This document shows positions 42,598-52,407 of a stretch of DNA of 64,000 nt, in pieces. Location of the stretch: the NCBI RefSeq assembly GCF_014199215.1, contig NZ_JACIJC010000004.1, positions 372,001 to 436,000 on the forward strand, given 5' to 3'. This DNA comes from Sphingobium boeckii (GTDB lineage Bacteria; Pseudomonadota; Alphaproteobacteria; Sphingomonadales; Sphingomonadaceae). The position numbers and the translations under genes were made by a program. The first letter of the stretch is position 1, and every line of letters starts with the position of its first letter. The notes beneath the pieces were generated by a model. That model was not told the DNA's origin, did not search any database, and worked only from the letters and a program-made list of their open reading frames with translations.

Positions 42598-43935
42598 TCA
42601 ATGGGCCACAGCATGTTTCATCGCAGCGCCGCCCCATCCGCCGACCGTGGCGAAATCCTCTCTGCAGGTGCGGCTCGCCATCCATGACAGGATCGTGCTG
42701 GGGATGCCGACCAGCAACACCCAGCGCATCGCCATGCCCAGCGATTCCTCGCCATAGGTGGGCCGCAGCATATCGCTCAGCCAGCCGACGAACACGGGTC
42801 CGCCGCCCAGCCCGATCACCTGTATGGCGACCATCAGCACCGCGATCGCGGTGGAGCGCGAGCGGGCCGGGACCAATCCTGCGACCACTGCCATCAGCGG
42901 CGCCGCGGAAATCCCGCCAACCAGAAGATTGAGGCCGAACAGCGGAAACACGCGGTTCGCCGGCCCGGTCAGGATCAGCCACCCTACCCCCGTGGCGATC
43001 GCGCCGCTCAAGGTGAGGATCCAGATATACCAGCGCAAATCCCTGCGCCCCAGGAAATCGGCCAGTGGTCCACCCAGCGTATGGCCGATCACCGAACCGA
43101 CGAACAGCGCGCTGCCCAATTGCAGACCGGCCTGGTTCGCGGGCATCCCATGGGTGCGCTCCATAAAGGCGGGTGCCCAGCTTACCACGCCCATGGTCAG
43201 CAGCGCATTGAGCGATGCCGCCAGGATCAGCAGGGGCAGCGTCTTGATCGCCATTAGCTCGCGCGCCGTCTGCATGAAAGACACGGGAATTTTAGGCGCG
43301 ACGGGCGCGCCATCGGCCAGGCCCGACCGGGTATCGCGCAAGGTGAACCACACGATCGGTGCCAGAATGAAGCCCGGAATGCTCGCGAAGATCAGCGCGT
43401 TGCGCCAGCCATATTCAAGTGCAGCCCATCCGCCGATCGCCGGCCCCAGAAAATTGCCGAGCGATGCGCCCAGCAGAAAGATCGACAGCGCGGTGGCGCG
43501 CTGGCTCACCGGAAACAGATCGGCGATCCACGCCTGGGACGGTGAGGTGAAACCGCCTTCACCAAGACCGATCCCTGCGCGGCCGATCAGCAGCATCCAG
43601 AAATTCTTGGCAGCGCCGCACATGATGACGGCCACGCTCCATACCACCGCAGATATGGCGACGACCTTGCGCTTCGACCAGCGATCGGCCAGCCGCGCCA
43701 ATGGAATGATGGCCAGGATGTAAATGATGGCGATCGCCATATCCTTGACCATGGCGATTGCGGTGTCGCTCAGTTGAAGCTCGCGGCGGATGGGTTCGAC
43801 CATCACCACCATCATGTAGCGTTCGCCGATGACCGATGCCGAGACCAGCACCATGATGAACAGGAAATAGGATCGATAGAGCATCCCGGGCAATTGTTCG
43901 GGCGGGGTGAGCGGACGCGTTTCGGGATCGGTCAT
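42598..43935 (-). CDS. Major facilitator superfamily transporter
   Basis: 445 residues from ATG 43935 (CAGGAG upstream). Twelve hydrophobic segments can be drawn. MFS signature ARLADRWSKRKVVAISA follows helix 2, and GRAGIGLGEGGFTSPSQAWIADLFP follows in helices 4-5. It resembles the sphingomonad MFS carriers often called spinster-like or aromatic-acid transporters. Probably moves a degradation substrate or product across the inner membrane. 58 bases after the SDR gene on the same strand. Confidence 0.9.
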   Translation of the reverse strand: MTDPETRPLTPPEQLPGMLYRSYFLFIMVLVSASVIGERYMMVVMVEPIRRELQLSDTAIAMVKDMAIAIIYILAIIPLARLADRWSKRKVVAISAVVWSVAVIMCGAAKNFWMLLIGRAGIGLGEGGFTSPSQAWIADLFPVSQRATALSIFLLGASLGNFLGPAIGGWAALEYGWRNALIFASIPGFILAPIVWFTLRDTRSGLADGAPVAPKIPVSFMQTARELMAIKTLPLLILAASLNALLTMGVVSWAPAFMERTHGMPANQAGLQLGSALFVGSVIGHTLGGPLADFLGRRDLRWYIWILTLSGAIATGVGWLILTGPANRVFPLFGLNLLVGGISAAPLMAVVAGLVPARSRSTAIAVLMVAIQVIGLGGGPVFVGWLSDMLRPTYGEESLGMAMRWVLLVGIPSTILSWMASRTCREDFATVGGWGGAAMKHAVAH

Positions 43936-43993
43936 GCTCTGCTCCTGAACTTGTCTTCGCACGTCGTTGCGTGCTTCGCCCCCCTCGCCGTCA

Positions 43994-44749
43994 CTACATC
44001 GGGGCCGTATCGATGGTGGGGCGTATCAGTATCTGCGACACGTTCACACGCGCGGGCAGCGATGCGATGAAAACGATCGCATCCGCGATGTCCGAAGGCT
44101 GCATCGCGCCATCCTTGGTCACATGCTGCGCCATCGCGGCACGCATGGCAGGGTCGGTGATGCCGCCCGCAACTTCGGTCGCGGTCGCCCCCGGCTCAAC
44201 GATGCTCACGCGGATGCCAGCGCCCCCCACTTCCTGCCGCAGCCCTTCGGTAAGGCCGGTCAATCCGAATTTGCTCGTCGAATACGGGCCAAACATCCCC
44301 GCTGCCCGCCGTCCCGACGTCGACGAGATATTGATGATGTCGCCCGCCCCTTGCGCCTTCATCGGCCAGATCGCCGCCTTGCATGTGTAAAGCGTGCCCA
44401 TCAGGTTGATCTCGATCACCCGCCGCCATTCATCCAGCGACAGACTCTCCACCCCGCCCGCCTGGATCACGCCGGCCGAATTGACCAGAATGTCGATGCG
44501 CCCCAGTTGCGCGATCGTGTCGGCCACGGCTTTGCTCGCTTCGGCCTCCACCGCGATGTCGCCCGGCAGCGCCAGCGCCCTGCCGCCCGCGCTTTCGATT
44601 CGCGCGACCAGCGTGTGCAACCGATCGGCGCGCCGCGCGGACAGGGCGACGACCGCGCCTGCTTCAGCGAGGCCGAGCGCCGTTGCCTCGCCAATGCCCG
44701 ACGATGCCCCGGTGACAAGGGCCACCTTGCCCGCAAGTCCAATCGCCAT
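43994..44749 (-). CDS. Short-chain dehydrogenase/reductase (SDR)
   Basis: 251 residues. TGASSGIG at 13-20, NSAG near 89, Ser in INISSTSG, and Y-S-T-S-K (PYSTSKFGLTG). The R-R-A after strand 2 (LSARRADRL) suggests NADP(H). It belongs to the common classical SDR group with broad carbonyl substrates. First gene of the long minus-strand run. It is divergent from another SDR at 44959, with a 209-base gap in which no clean operator is visible. Confidence 0.9.
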   Translation of the reverse strand: MAIGLAGKVALVTGASSGIGEATALGLAEAGAVVALSARRADRLHTLVARIESAGGRALALPGDIAVEAEASKAVADTIAQLGRIDILVNSAGVIQAGGVESLSLDEWRRVIEINLMGTLYTCKAAIWPMKAQGAGDIINISSTSGRRAAGMFGPYSTSKFGLTGLTEGLRQEVGGAGIRVSIVEPGATATEVAGGITDPAMRAAMAQHVTKDGAMQPSDIADAIVFIASLPARVNVSQILIRPTIDTAPM

Positions 44750-44958
44750 GATCGCGTCTCTCCTTTGATTTGGCCCTGTGATCGCGCGGCGGCGCGGCGC
44801 TGTAAAATCTTTCGGAATAGGATTTGGCAGATATCGCTCAGGCGTCTCCGCGGATCCGTCGCGCCGGGCGATAGCGCGGGGCGGTTTGCATCGAGCGGCC
44901 CGAAATGCTGTTCCTGCTCTGGCGCAAGAAGGACAACCGCGTTGAAGGAGGCCATGGC

Positions 44959-45828
44959 GTGAGCGACGCGACGACCAAAAAGCTTGCCATCGTAACGGGT
45001 GCCAGCGCGGGCATCGGCAAAGCGGCGGCCCGCGCCCTCATCGAACGAGGATGGCGCGTGATCGGCATCGGACGCGATCCGGGACGGTGCGCCGATGCAG
45101 AGGCGACGCTGCGCGCGCTGCCCGATTCCGATTTCACCATGATCCGCGCCGATCTCTCGTCCTTGTCGGAAACTGCCCGGGCGGCGGATAAGATCGCGCA
45201 GATGGGCCCGTTCGTAGACGTGCTGCTCAACAATGCAGGCGGGGTTTTCTCCCGGCGAATCATCACGCCGGAAGGGCATGAGGCCACCTTTGCCTCCAAT
45301 CATCTCGCCGCCTTCCTGCTGACCCGCAAGCTCATGCCTCAGCTCAAAGCCGCAGCCGCGCGATCGAGGCCGGGCGCGGTCCGCATCGTGGCGGTCTCCT
45401 CGACAGGGCACGCGCAATGCGCGGGTGTGCAATGGGACGATCTCACCTTGGCCCACGGCTTCACCGGCGGCGCTGCCTATTGCCATGCCAAGCTCGCCAA
45501 TATCCTGTTCGCCCGTGAACTGGCGCGGCGCATGGCCGATGACGGGATCGTTTCCCACGCGATGCACCCCGGCGTGGTCGCCAGCAATTTCGCCAGCCAC
45601 TGCGATGCGCCGATGCAGGCCTATATGGAGTCGCTCAGGGATCGCTCGGTCACCCCCGAAGCCGCCGCCGATACATTGATCTGGCTGGCCTGCGCCCATG
45701 AACCCGGCGAGACGACCGGCGGCTATTATCATGAGCGGCAATGGCTCATGCCCTCTCCCGCGGCGCAGGACGATAGCGCCGCGCATCGATTATGGGAATT
45801 GAGCGAGACGCTGGTGGCGGGTTATTGA
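44959..45828 (+). CDS. Short-chain dehydrogenase/reductase, retinol-dehydrogenase-like
   Basis: 289 residues from GTG 44959, chosen for AAGGAGG seven bases upstream. TGASAGIG near 13-20, LNNAGG, and Y-C-H-A-K in AAYCHAKLANILFAREL, which is the form seen in retinol dehydrogenase/WW-domain oxidoreductase-like SDRs. The C-terminal AHEPGETTGGYYHERQW is also typical. Likely oxidises or reduces a bulky lipophilic alcohol or ketone, which fits the cluster. It converges on the DapB-like gene (16-base gap, no terminator seen). Confidence 0.88.
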   Translation: MSDATTKKLAIVTGASAGIGKAAARALIERGWRVIGIGRDPGRCADAEATLRALPDSDFTMIRADLSSLSETARAADKIAQMGPFVDVLLNNAGGVFSRRIITPEGHEATFASNHLAAFLLTRKLMPQLKAAAARSRPGAVRIVAVSSTGHAQCAGVQWDDLTLAHGFTGGAAYCHAKLANILFARELARRMADDGIVSHAMHPGVVASNFASHCDAPMQAYMESLRDRSVTPEAAADTLIWLACAHEPGETTGGYYHERQWLMPSPAAQDDSAAHRLWELSETLVAGY

Positions 45829-45843
45829 TCCACCCGCCTGGCT

Positions 45844-46881
45844 TCACAATTGCGCGATCACCTGCGGCAGGTCCACCGTGGTGCGAATGCCCGACGGCGC
45901 GGCGCACACCGCGGCCACGGCGTTCACCGCACGATGGCCGGTCAAGCCGGGCGTAAAGGCGGCATAGTCCTCGGGCTTGACCGGGAAGGTGATATGCACG
46001 TCGAGCGGGGTATCCCCCTCGACCCGGATCCGCCAGCCGGACTCGCGCAATTCCCATTCGGAATGCTCGATATCGCGCGCGCAATACCAGTTCGCGCGGA
46101 AACGCAGCGCCGGCTTGCCCTTGGCCATTCCCGTGATGGTGATGCGCTGGGCGGCGACGGTGCCTGCCTTGATCGTGCCGGCTGCAATCTCCACATCATG
46201 GCGCGCCGCAGAATTTTCTCCGATGGCATCCCATTCATCGATATCAAGCCCGATGGCATCGGCAAGCTGCGCGAGCGAACCGGCAAAATCATGCTTCACA
46301 TAATCGATCTTGCGCTGGTCGAATTGCGCCGGTGCCACGCCATAGCCCATGATGTTGAAGAGCAGATCCGGCGAATTCCGGCTGGTCATATCGCCAAATT
46401 CGTCGATCGTCAGGCAATCGAGCCGGCGCGACAAGGACAGCAGAACGATCGGCAGCGCTTCGGTCACGAAGCCCGGGCTGATCCCGGTGCTGTAGATGGA
46501 GCTGTCGCCGATCGCACAGGCCTCTTCGATCCGCGCGCGCATGACGGGATCCATCGAGCGCGGATGATGGAAATCGCCACGGGTGGTCACGATATTCTTG
46601 CCCGAGGCGAGCAGCGCACAAACCTCGTCGATATCGGTGCCCTGCCGCATGTAGAGCACGCAATCGGCATCGGTGGCGATCATCGCCTGGACATCATTGG
46701 TCGCCGCGATCCCGCATGGCGCGGTGCCAGCGATGTCACCGGCGTCGCGGCCCACCTTGTCCGGCGCACTCACCCACAGACCCACCAGTTCCAGCTCCGG
46801 ATGCTCGATCACCGCGCGCAGCGCGCGCCTGCCGATATTGCCCGTGGCCCATTGGATCACCTTTAGACGCGCGTTGCCCAT
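45844..46881 (-). CDS. DapB-N-like NAD(P)-dependent oxidoreductase (diaminopentanoate-dehydrogenase type)
   Basis: 345 residues. Rossmann start LKVIQWATGNIGRRALRAVIEHPELELVGLWV, the N domain of dihydrodipicolinate reductase, within the family that includes 2,4-diaminopentanoate dehydrogenase. The GISPGFVTEALPIVLLSL stretch is conserved in the family. Catabolic members in mycobacteria and sphingomonads have unknown substrates. Its ATG overlaps the TonB-receptor stop (TGATG), an unusual and tight coupling that ties it to the imported compound. Confidence 0.85.
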   Translation of the reverse strand: MGNARLKVIQWATGNIGRRALRAVIEHPELELVGLWVSAPDKVGRDAGDIAGTAPCGIAATNDVQAMIATDADCVLYMRQGTDIDEVCALLASGKNIVTTRGDFHHPRSMDPVMRARIEEACAIGDSSIYSTGISPGFVTEALPIVLLSLSRRLDCLTIDEFGDMTSRNSPDLLFNIMGYGVAPAQFDQRKIDYVKHDFAGSLAQLADAIGLDIDEWDAIGENSAARHDVEIAAGTIKAGTVAAQRITITGMAKGKPALRFRANWYCARDIEHSEWELRESGWRIRVEGDTPLDVHITFPVKPEDYAAFTPGLTGHRAVNAVAAVCAAPSGIRTTVDLPQVIAQL

Positions 46882-49070
46882 CAGAACTTCACTCCCGCCT
46901 GCACGCCCCAGCTCGCCGGCGCGCTGTAGATATTGCCGATGCCGAAATTATTGTACTGAACCTGCGTCCGATAACGATTGTTGGTGACGTTATCGCCGTA
47001 AACCGCGAGCGTGTAACGCTCCGACGGATCGGTCCACTGCGCGCGCAGGGCCAGCACCTCATAGCCCTTTTCCTTGAACTGGGTGCCGGAGGGTCCGAAA
47101 AAGAAACTCGACGTGTAATAAAGATTGCCGGAGAGCGCGAGTTCACCCCCGCCCACTTCCGTAGCATAGCGCATACCCGCATTGCCGGTGAACTCGGGTG
47201 TCCGCTGCATGTTCACATTCTGCAGCAGCGCGGGGGTGATCACGAACGAAATGCCCTGTGCCGCACAAGCCGGTAGTGTGCAGCGCGTGTAGATCGGCGC
47301 ATCGACGAACGTCTTGTAGCGGCCGTGCGTATAGGCAGCACCAAGATTGAAGGAGAGATGATCGCTCAACCGGTAAGCGAGCTGGCCTTCGGCACCATAA
47401 ATTTCCGAAGAGGCGGCGTTAATGATCTGGGCCGAGGGCGGATTGCCCCGGAACAGAGACACCTGCAGATTCTTGTAATCATAATAATAAGCCGAAAGAT
47501 CGAACGACAGCCGCCGGTCATCAAATTTATAGCCGATTTCGTAGGCGTTGATATCCTCCGGCTTCACGATATTTCCGGTCGCCCCGCCGACATCGAGGAT
47601 GCCCGATTTATAGCCCTTGGAGAAGGATGCGTAGACGCTGGATTCCTCGCTCGGCTTGTAGCGCAAGACCACGCGCGGCGTCACTTTGTCGCCTTTCAGC
47701 TTGGGCACATAAGTCCGAACGCCTGAGAAGGGGACGATGAAATAGGGATCGTCCACCACATCATGGCTGTATCGTGCGCCCGCGGTGACAAACAGCCTTG
47801 GCGTGATTTCATAGGTGGCGTCGGCGAAGGCCGCATAGGATTTGCTGTCCGTGCCTGAGCCGCCCAGCGCAAGGCTCGCCAGCCTGTCCGTCGCGGTCGG
47901 CGTGCCGAGCGCGGTGCGCCAAGTATCCTGGTTGTGGAAATAGAAGAGGCCAGCCGTCCATTGCAGCGGACCTCCGGGCTTAGACGTCAACAGCATTTCC
48001 TGCGAAAAGGTCTTCGCCCGCACGGGGATGTGCAGCAGGAAGATGTTCACGGCCGTGTGATCCAGATCTTCCACGATCAGTGATTTTTCATCGCGATATT
48101 GCGTGTAGGACGTCAGATTGGCGAAGCCGAGATCGGCCTTCAGCGTGGCTTGCAGCACATCGCCGTTGAAACGGAATTCCGATGGGCCGGATGATGCCAC
48201 CTCGTCAGGATCGGTCGCATAGAAGCCGGCGGGCACGTTGGTGCCCGCGCCCCCGATATCGGCCCCCTCATAGATATTGGTGTTCATCAGCGTGGGATCG
48301 TTGCTGTCGCTATGGGTATAGCGGAGCAGCAAAGACACCGAATCCGAAAAATCCATTTTCAGGCCGCTCCTGAAAGACCAATTGCGGTAATTGCCGTCAT
48401 TATCGCTGCCGGTGGTGATATTACGGACAAAGCCATCCCCGCGGCGGAACATCGCTTCGACATCCATGGCCACATTGTCGATTACGCCAAAGGTGGAATA
48501 GCCCTGCACGGCCAGCGTATCGAAGCGGCCATAGCTCGTCTTGAACTCACCATGCGCGTCCGCGCTCGGTTCCGCCGTGGTCAGCAGGATCGCGCCGCCC
48601 GTGGTATTGCGGCCAAATAGCGTGCCTTGCGGCCCTTTCAAAACCTGCACGCTTTGCAGGCTCATCAACTGGAAATCGGCTGCCAGCGAGTTGGGCGAGT
48701 AAAAGCCATCGACATAGATGCCCACATTCGCGCCGCTGCCCGAGCTGGCGACCGCGGTGCCCACGCCGCGGATGGTCGGCTGCACGAAGGTGGCCGCGCT
48801 GTCGAAGCGAAGCGCGGGGGTCACGTTGGCGATATCGGAAAGCTGATTGGCGCCCGACGTGGTGAGCTGATCCTGGGAAAGCGTCGTGATGCTGATCGGC
48901 ACGTCGCGCGAGCGTTCCGAACGGCGCTGCGCGGTCACGAATATCTCGCCACCTTCGCTGGCCTGCGTTTCATCGGCTGCCTGCGCGACAGCGGTCTGCG
49001 GCGTGAGAACCAGAAGGGCCGCCAGCCCGATCATGGATGATGTCGCGCTCAAGCGCATTAGTCCGGCCAT
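46881..49070 (-). CDS. TonB-dependent outer-membrane receptor
   Basis: 729 residues, complete. Signal peptide to about AVAQA (30), then GGEIFVTAQRRSERSRDVP as TonB-box and plug start. The plug has TIRGVGTAVASSGSG, KGPQGTLFGRNTTGG, and the barrel ends with the aromatic-terminal WGVQAGVKF. Strong GGGGAGG before ATG 49070. Imports a substrate too large for porins. Coupled to the DapB-like oxidoreductase. Different from the receptor at the window start in its plug details, so each may handle another compound. Confidence 0.95.
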   Translation of the reverse strand: MAGLMRLSATSSMIGLAALLVLTPQTAVAQAADETQASEGGEIFVTAQRRSERSRDVPISITTLSQDQLTTSGANQLSDIANVTPALRFDSAATFVQPTIRGVGTAVASSGSGANVGIYVDGFYSPNSLAADFQLMSLQSVQVLKGPQGTLFGRNTTGGAILLTTAEPSADAHGEFKTSYGRFDTLAVQGYSTFGVIDNVAMDVEAMFRRGDGFVRNITTGSDNDGNYRNWSFRSGLKMDFSDSVSLLLRYTHSDSNDPTLMNTNIYEGADIGGAGTNVPAGFYATDPDEVASSGPSEFRFNGDVLQATLKADLGFANLTSYTQYRDEKSLIVEDLDHTAVNIFLLHIPVRAKTFSQEMLLTSKPGGPLQWTAGLFYFHNQDTWRTALGTPTATDRLASLALGGSGTDSKSYAAFADATYEITPRLFVTAGARYSHDVVDDPYFIVPFSGVRTYVPKLKGDKVTPRVVLRYKPSEESSVYASFSKGYKSGILDVGGATGNIVKPEDINAYEIGYKFDDRRLSFDLSAYYYDYKNLQVSLFRGNPPSAQIINAASSEIYGAEGQLAYRLSDHLSFNLGAAYTHGRYKTFVDAPIYTRCTLPACAAQGISFVITPALLQNVNMQRTPEFTGNAGMRYATEVGGGELALSGNLYYTSSFFFGPSGTQFKEKGYEVLALRAQWTDPSERYTLAVYGDNVTNNRYRTQVQYNNFGIGNIYSAPASWGVQAGVKF

Positions 49071-49227
49071 TCAAGCCTCCCCTATTGTGACGGCCATTCT
49101 TGGCCGCTCTTATGGAAGGAGACTTCATATACCGCCGGGATGGCGCTTACATTTGCAATCTTCTCAAACGCATCTGACATCGCCCCCGCGTTTTGCCCCG
49201 CGCTTTGACACTGCGTTCGGCATCACG

Positions 49228-50898
49228 TCATGGCCCCATATAGCCAATGGAGCCCTGTTTGGGATCCGGCGAATCCGCGCGCCAGCGCACCGAGCCGAAC
49301 GGGCGTTCGAGCCGCCGTCGCACGCGCAATTCGCTCGCGTCGCGGTTGAACGACCGGGCATGTTGCTGAACCGCCTTGTCCGCCAGGGTGAAGCGCACGC
49401 GCATGTGCAGATAATCCCCCCAGGTCGGGCATTGATAGCGCTCCGTCCATAAAGCGGGATCGGCGATGTCGCGCGAGAGCGACCAATCAAAGCCGCCATT
49501 GCGCAATCGCGTGCGCTGAACCTTGAGCATCGCATCATAGAAATCGCGCGCCTGCGCCGGATCGACTTCATAGTCGATCTCGATGACCACCGGCCCCGAA
49601 CGCTGGGTGAGCGCCAGCGCGACCTCCGGCTCATTCGCCAGTTCGAAGGGCGCGACATCCGCCTCGCTCGCCTCCGGCAGCGGCAGAATGAAACCCAGCA
49701 ACGGCATGGCCCCCAGCGCGACACCCGATACAACCATCGCCACATCGACCGACCAGATCCCGGCCACGCTGCCCCACAGCACAGCGCCCAACGCGATGCC
49801 GCCCGTCAACGCCGATGAGAAGAGGGACAGCGCGCGCGCCGTGACCCAGCGCGGCACCGCGAGCTGGACGGACACGTTGAACAGCGCGATCGTGAGGATG
49901 TTCGCGCCGCCCGCGACGAACAGGGCGAAGCAGGTGAGCGGCACCGAGCGGCTCAAGCCCGCGGCCACCAGCGCCAACCCGCCGACCACCGCCATCGCGC
50001 TGGTCGTGTTCTGCGTGCCGAACCGCGTGCGCGCAGGGCTGACCATCAGCGCGCCGACAACTGCCCCCACACCGCCGGCACCTAGCATCAGGCCATAGGT
50101 GCTGGCGTCTCCACCGAGCAAATTCTTCGCCACAAGCGGTGCCAGTGCGGTGGCTGACGCCCCCGTCAGCCCGAACAGGAATGACCGCAGCAGCACGGTG
50201 CGGATCGGGCCTGAATGAAAGGCGTAGCGCGCGCCCGAAACGATGGCACGGTGCATCTGCTCCGGTGGCAGGCGGGAGGGAACATGCCTCCGCTTCCACA
50301 GGAAAAACGCCAGGAAGAGCGGAACATAACAAACGGCGTTGATTGCAAACGCCGCCTGAGCGCCGGCCGCCAGCACGATGAGACCACCCAGCGCCGGACC
50401 GAAGCTGCGCGCGACATTATAGCTGATCGTGCCCAGCGCGACCGCGGCGGGCAAATGCCGGGGTTCCACCTGTTCGCTTATCGAGGCCTGCCACGCGGGC
50501 GAATAGAGCGCCACCCCACCGCCGATGAGCGAGCAGAAAGCGAGCAGCATCCAGGGCGAGGTATAGCCCCAGGCGGCCAGAGCCGTGAGCGTCGCCGCGC
50601 AGACCATCGAAAAACCGAGGCCCGCCAACGCGATCCGCCGTCGATCGAACATGTCCGCGATCGCCCCCGCCGGCAACGCGACCAGCATCAGCGGCAGCAT
50701 CAGCGCCGTCTGAACCAAGGCGACCATGCTGGGCGAGGGCGTGAGCCGCATCATCTCCCAGGCGGCCCCCACGCCCAGGATAAGCTGGCCGAAATTGGAA
50801 AGGACGCTGGCGGACCAGATGCGCCTGAACACGGGTTCGCGCAGCGGCTCGAAAGCGCCGCCCTGCCCCGGTCCGTCGTCGACGCCAGGTGCCCCCAT
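49228..50898 (-). CDS. EntS-like MFS exporter with C-terminal ferredoxin-like domain
   Basis: 556 residues. Residues about 20-415 are an MFS_3 (EntS/DUF894) transporter: FRRIWSASVLSNFGQLILGVGAAW, PAGAIADMFDRRRIALAG and SYNVARSFGPALGG. The C-terminal about 110 residues (VIEIDYEVDPAQARDFYDAMLKV ...) are soluble and resemble a small dimeric alpha/beta-barrel domain, a fusion seen in this subfamily. Probable proton-driven efflux of a toxic intermediate, or transport of a product. It is divergent from the thiolase gene. Confidence 0.87.
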   Translation of the reverse strand: MGAPGVDDGPGQGGAFEPLREPVFRRIWSASVLSNFGQLILGVGAAWEMMRLTPSPSMVALVQTALMLPLMLVALPAGAIADMFDRRRIALAGLGFSMVCAATLTALAAWGYTSPWMLLAFCSLIGGGVALYSPAWQASISEQVEPRHLPAAVALGTISYNVARSFGPALGGLIVLAAGAQAAFAINAVCYVPLFLAFFLWKRRHVPSRLPPEQMHRAIVSGARYAFHSGPIRTVLLRSFLFGLTGASATALAPLVAKNLLGGDASTYGLMLGAGGVGAVVGALMVSPARTRFGTQNTTSAMAVVGGLALVAAGLSRSVPLTCFALFVAGGANILTIALFNVSVQLAVPRWVTARALSLFSSALTGGIALGAVLWGSVAGIWSVDVAMVVSGVALGAMPLLGFILPLPEASEADVAPFELANEPEVALALTQRSGPVVIEIDYEVDPAQARDFYDAMLKVQRTRLRNGGFDWSLSRDIADPALWTERYQCPTWGDYLHMRVRFTLADKAVQQHARSFNRDASELRVRRRLERPFGSVRWRADSPDPKQGSIGYMGP

Positions 50899-51006
50899 AT
50901 TTTCGCTCTCCTTCCATCGCCATGCCCTTGGCGCAAGGCCGACCTGCTAGCACGGGAACGCCCTGCCCTGTCTTCCATCGTCGATCAATCGCCCGCGCGA
51001 TTTACC

Positions 51007-51025
51007 GGGGAGTGGCGCGCTCCCC
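51007..51025. promoter_or_regulatory. GGGGAG-N7-CTCCCC inverted repeat before thiolase gene
   Basis: Six-base arms pair perfectly, 58 bases upstream of the thiolase start, in the 184-base gap between the divergent exporter and thiolase genes. It could be an operator or a leader hairpin. Nothing else clear is in the gap. Confidence 0.3.
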
Positions 51026-51082
51026 ATGTCCATGCGATAGCTGTTGAAAATGCTCCATGCGAGCCCGATCAGGAGATGAGCC

Positions 51083-52339
51083 TTGGCCGTTGCCTATATC
51101 ATTGACGCCGTCCGCACCCCCCGCAGCATCGGAAAGATGGGCAAGGGCGCACTGTCCACGATGCACCCGCAGCATGTTGCTGCAACAGTGCTCAAGGCGC
51201 TCAGGGACCGCAACGCGTTTGATACCGCCGATGTGGACGATGTGATCTGGGGCACCAGTGCGCAAGCGGGCCTGCAGGGCGGCGATATGGGCCGCATGGC
51301 GGCGCTTGATGCCGGCTATGACGTGAAAGTATCCGGCGTCACGCTGGATCGCTTCTGCGGCAGCGGGATCACGGCGACCAATCTGGCGGCGGGCCAGATC
51401 ATGTCTGGCATGGAGGATCTGGTGATCGCCGGCGGCACCGAGATGATGTCCTACGTCACCCATTATGGCCAGAGCCTGCGCGAAGCGGGCATCAAGTCTG
51501 CGGGCGGGATCGGCACCGGTAATATGCGGCTGCAGGACAAGCATCCCCAGACCAATCAGGGCGTGGCCGCAGATGCGATTGCCGCGATTGAAGGGATCAC
51601 CCGCGAAGAGCTGGACGCATTCGGAGTGGAGAGCCAGCGCCGGGCCGCCGTAGCGATGAGCGAGGGCCGCTTCGACGGATCGACCGTGCCGGTGGTTGCC
51701 GATGATGGCAGCGTGATCCTCGACAAGGAGGAATATCCGCGCCCCGGCACCACAGCCGAACAATTGGCGGGGCTCAAACCCGCCTTCGGCCTGTTCCGCG
51801 ACATGCCGTCGCGCGAGGACGGCCCCACCTTCGGTGAATTGGTCAAGCAGCGCTATCCCGATGTCGAGATCGAACCGCTGCATCATGCCGGAACCTCCTC
51901 CGGCGTGGTGGATGGCGCTGCGGCGATCCTGCTGGCGTCCGATGCCTATGTGAAGCGAACCGGGATCAAGCCCCGCGCGCGCGTCGTGGCGATGGCCAAT
52001 GTCGGGGATGATCCCACGCTGATGCTCAATGCGCCCGTTCCGGCGGCGAAGAAGGTGCTCGCCAAGGCCGGGCTGACCGTGGCCGATATCGACGTGTGGG
52101 AAGTCAATGAGGCCTTCGCGGTGGTCGTCGAGAAATTCATCCGCGATCTCGGGATCGACCGGGCGAAGATCAACATCAATGGCGGCGCGATCGCGCTCGG
52201 CCATCCGATCGGCGCGACCGGGGCGGTGCTGATCGGCACTGCGCTTGACGAGCTGGAGCGGTCGGGCGGCCGCTATGGCCTGATCACCATGTGCGCAGCA
52301 GGCGGCATGGCCCCCGCGATCATCATCGAGCGCGTGTGA
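51083..52339 (+). CDS. Acetyl-CoA acetyltransferase (thiolase)
   Basis: 418 residues starting at TTG 51083 with AGGAG seven bases upstream; no in-frame ATG near the conserved start fits better. Thiolase: nucleophile C92 in LDRFCGSGITATN, catalytic His in INGGAIALGHPIGATGA, and the second Cys in MCAAGGMAPA. Cleaves 3-oxoacyl-CoA with CoA, the last step of beta-oxidation-like degradation. It is followed by a MarR gene 68 bases on. Confidence 0.92.
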   Translation: MAVAYIIDAVRTPRSIGKMGKGALSTMHPQHVAATVLKALRDRNAFDTADVDDVIWGTSAQAGLQGGDMGRMAALDAGYDVKVSGVTLDRFCGSGITATNLAAGQIMSGMEDLVIAGGTEMMSYVTHYGQSLREAGIKSAGGIGTGNMRLQDKHPQTNQGVAADAIAAIEGITREELDAFGVESQRRAAVAMSEGRFDGSTVPVVADDGSVILDKEEYPRPGTTAEQLAGLKPAFGLFRDMPSREDGPTFGELVKQRYPDVEIEPLHHAGTSSGVVDGAAAILLASDAYVKRTGIKPRARVVAMANVGDDPTLMLNAPVPAAKKVLAKAGLTVADIDVWEVNEAFAVVVEKFIRDLGIDRAKININGGAIALGHPIGATGAVLIGTALDELERSGGRYGLITMCAAGGMAPAIIIERV

Positions 52340-52407
52340 GCAAGTGTCCGGCGAACGGGGATGATGCGGCTTTAGTTTCGCCGCGGCGACGTTATGGTGC
52401 CACGGCC

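Noticed and set aside
44467-45786. A minus-strand frame of 439 codons spanning two SDR genes
   Set aside because: It runs across the gap and out of frame of both SDRs and has no domain features.
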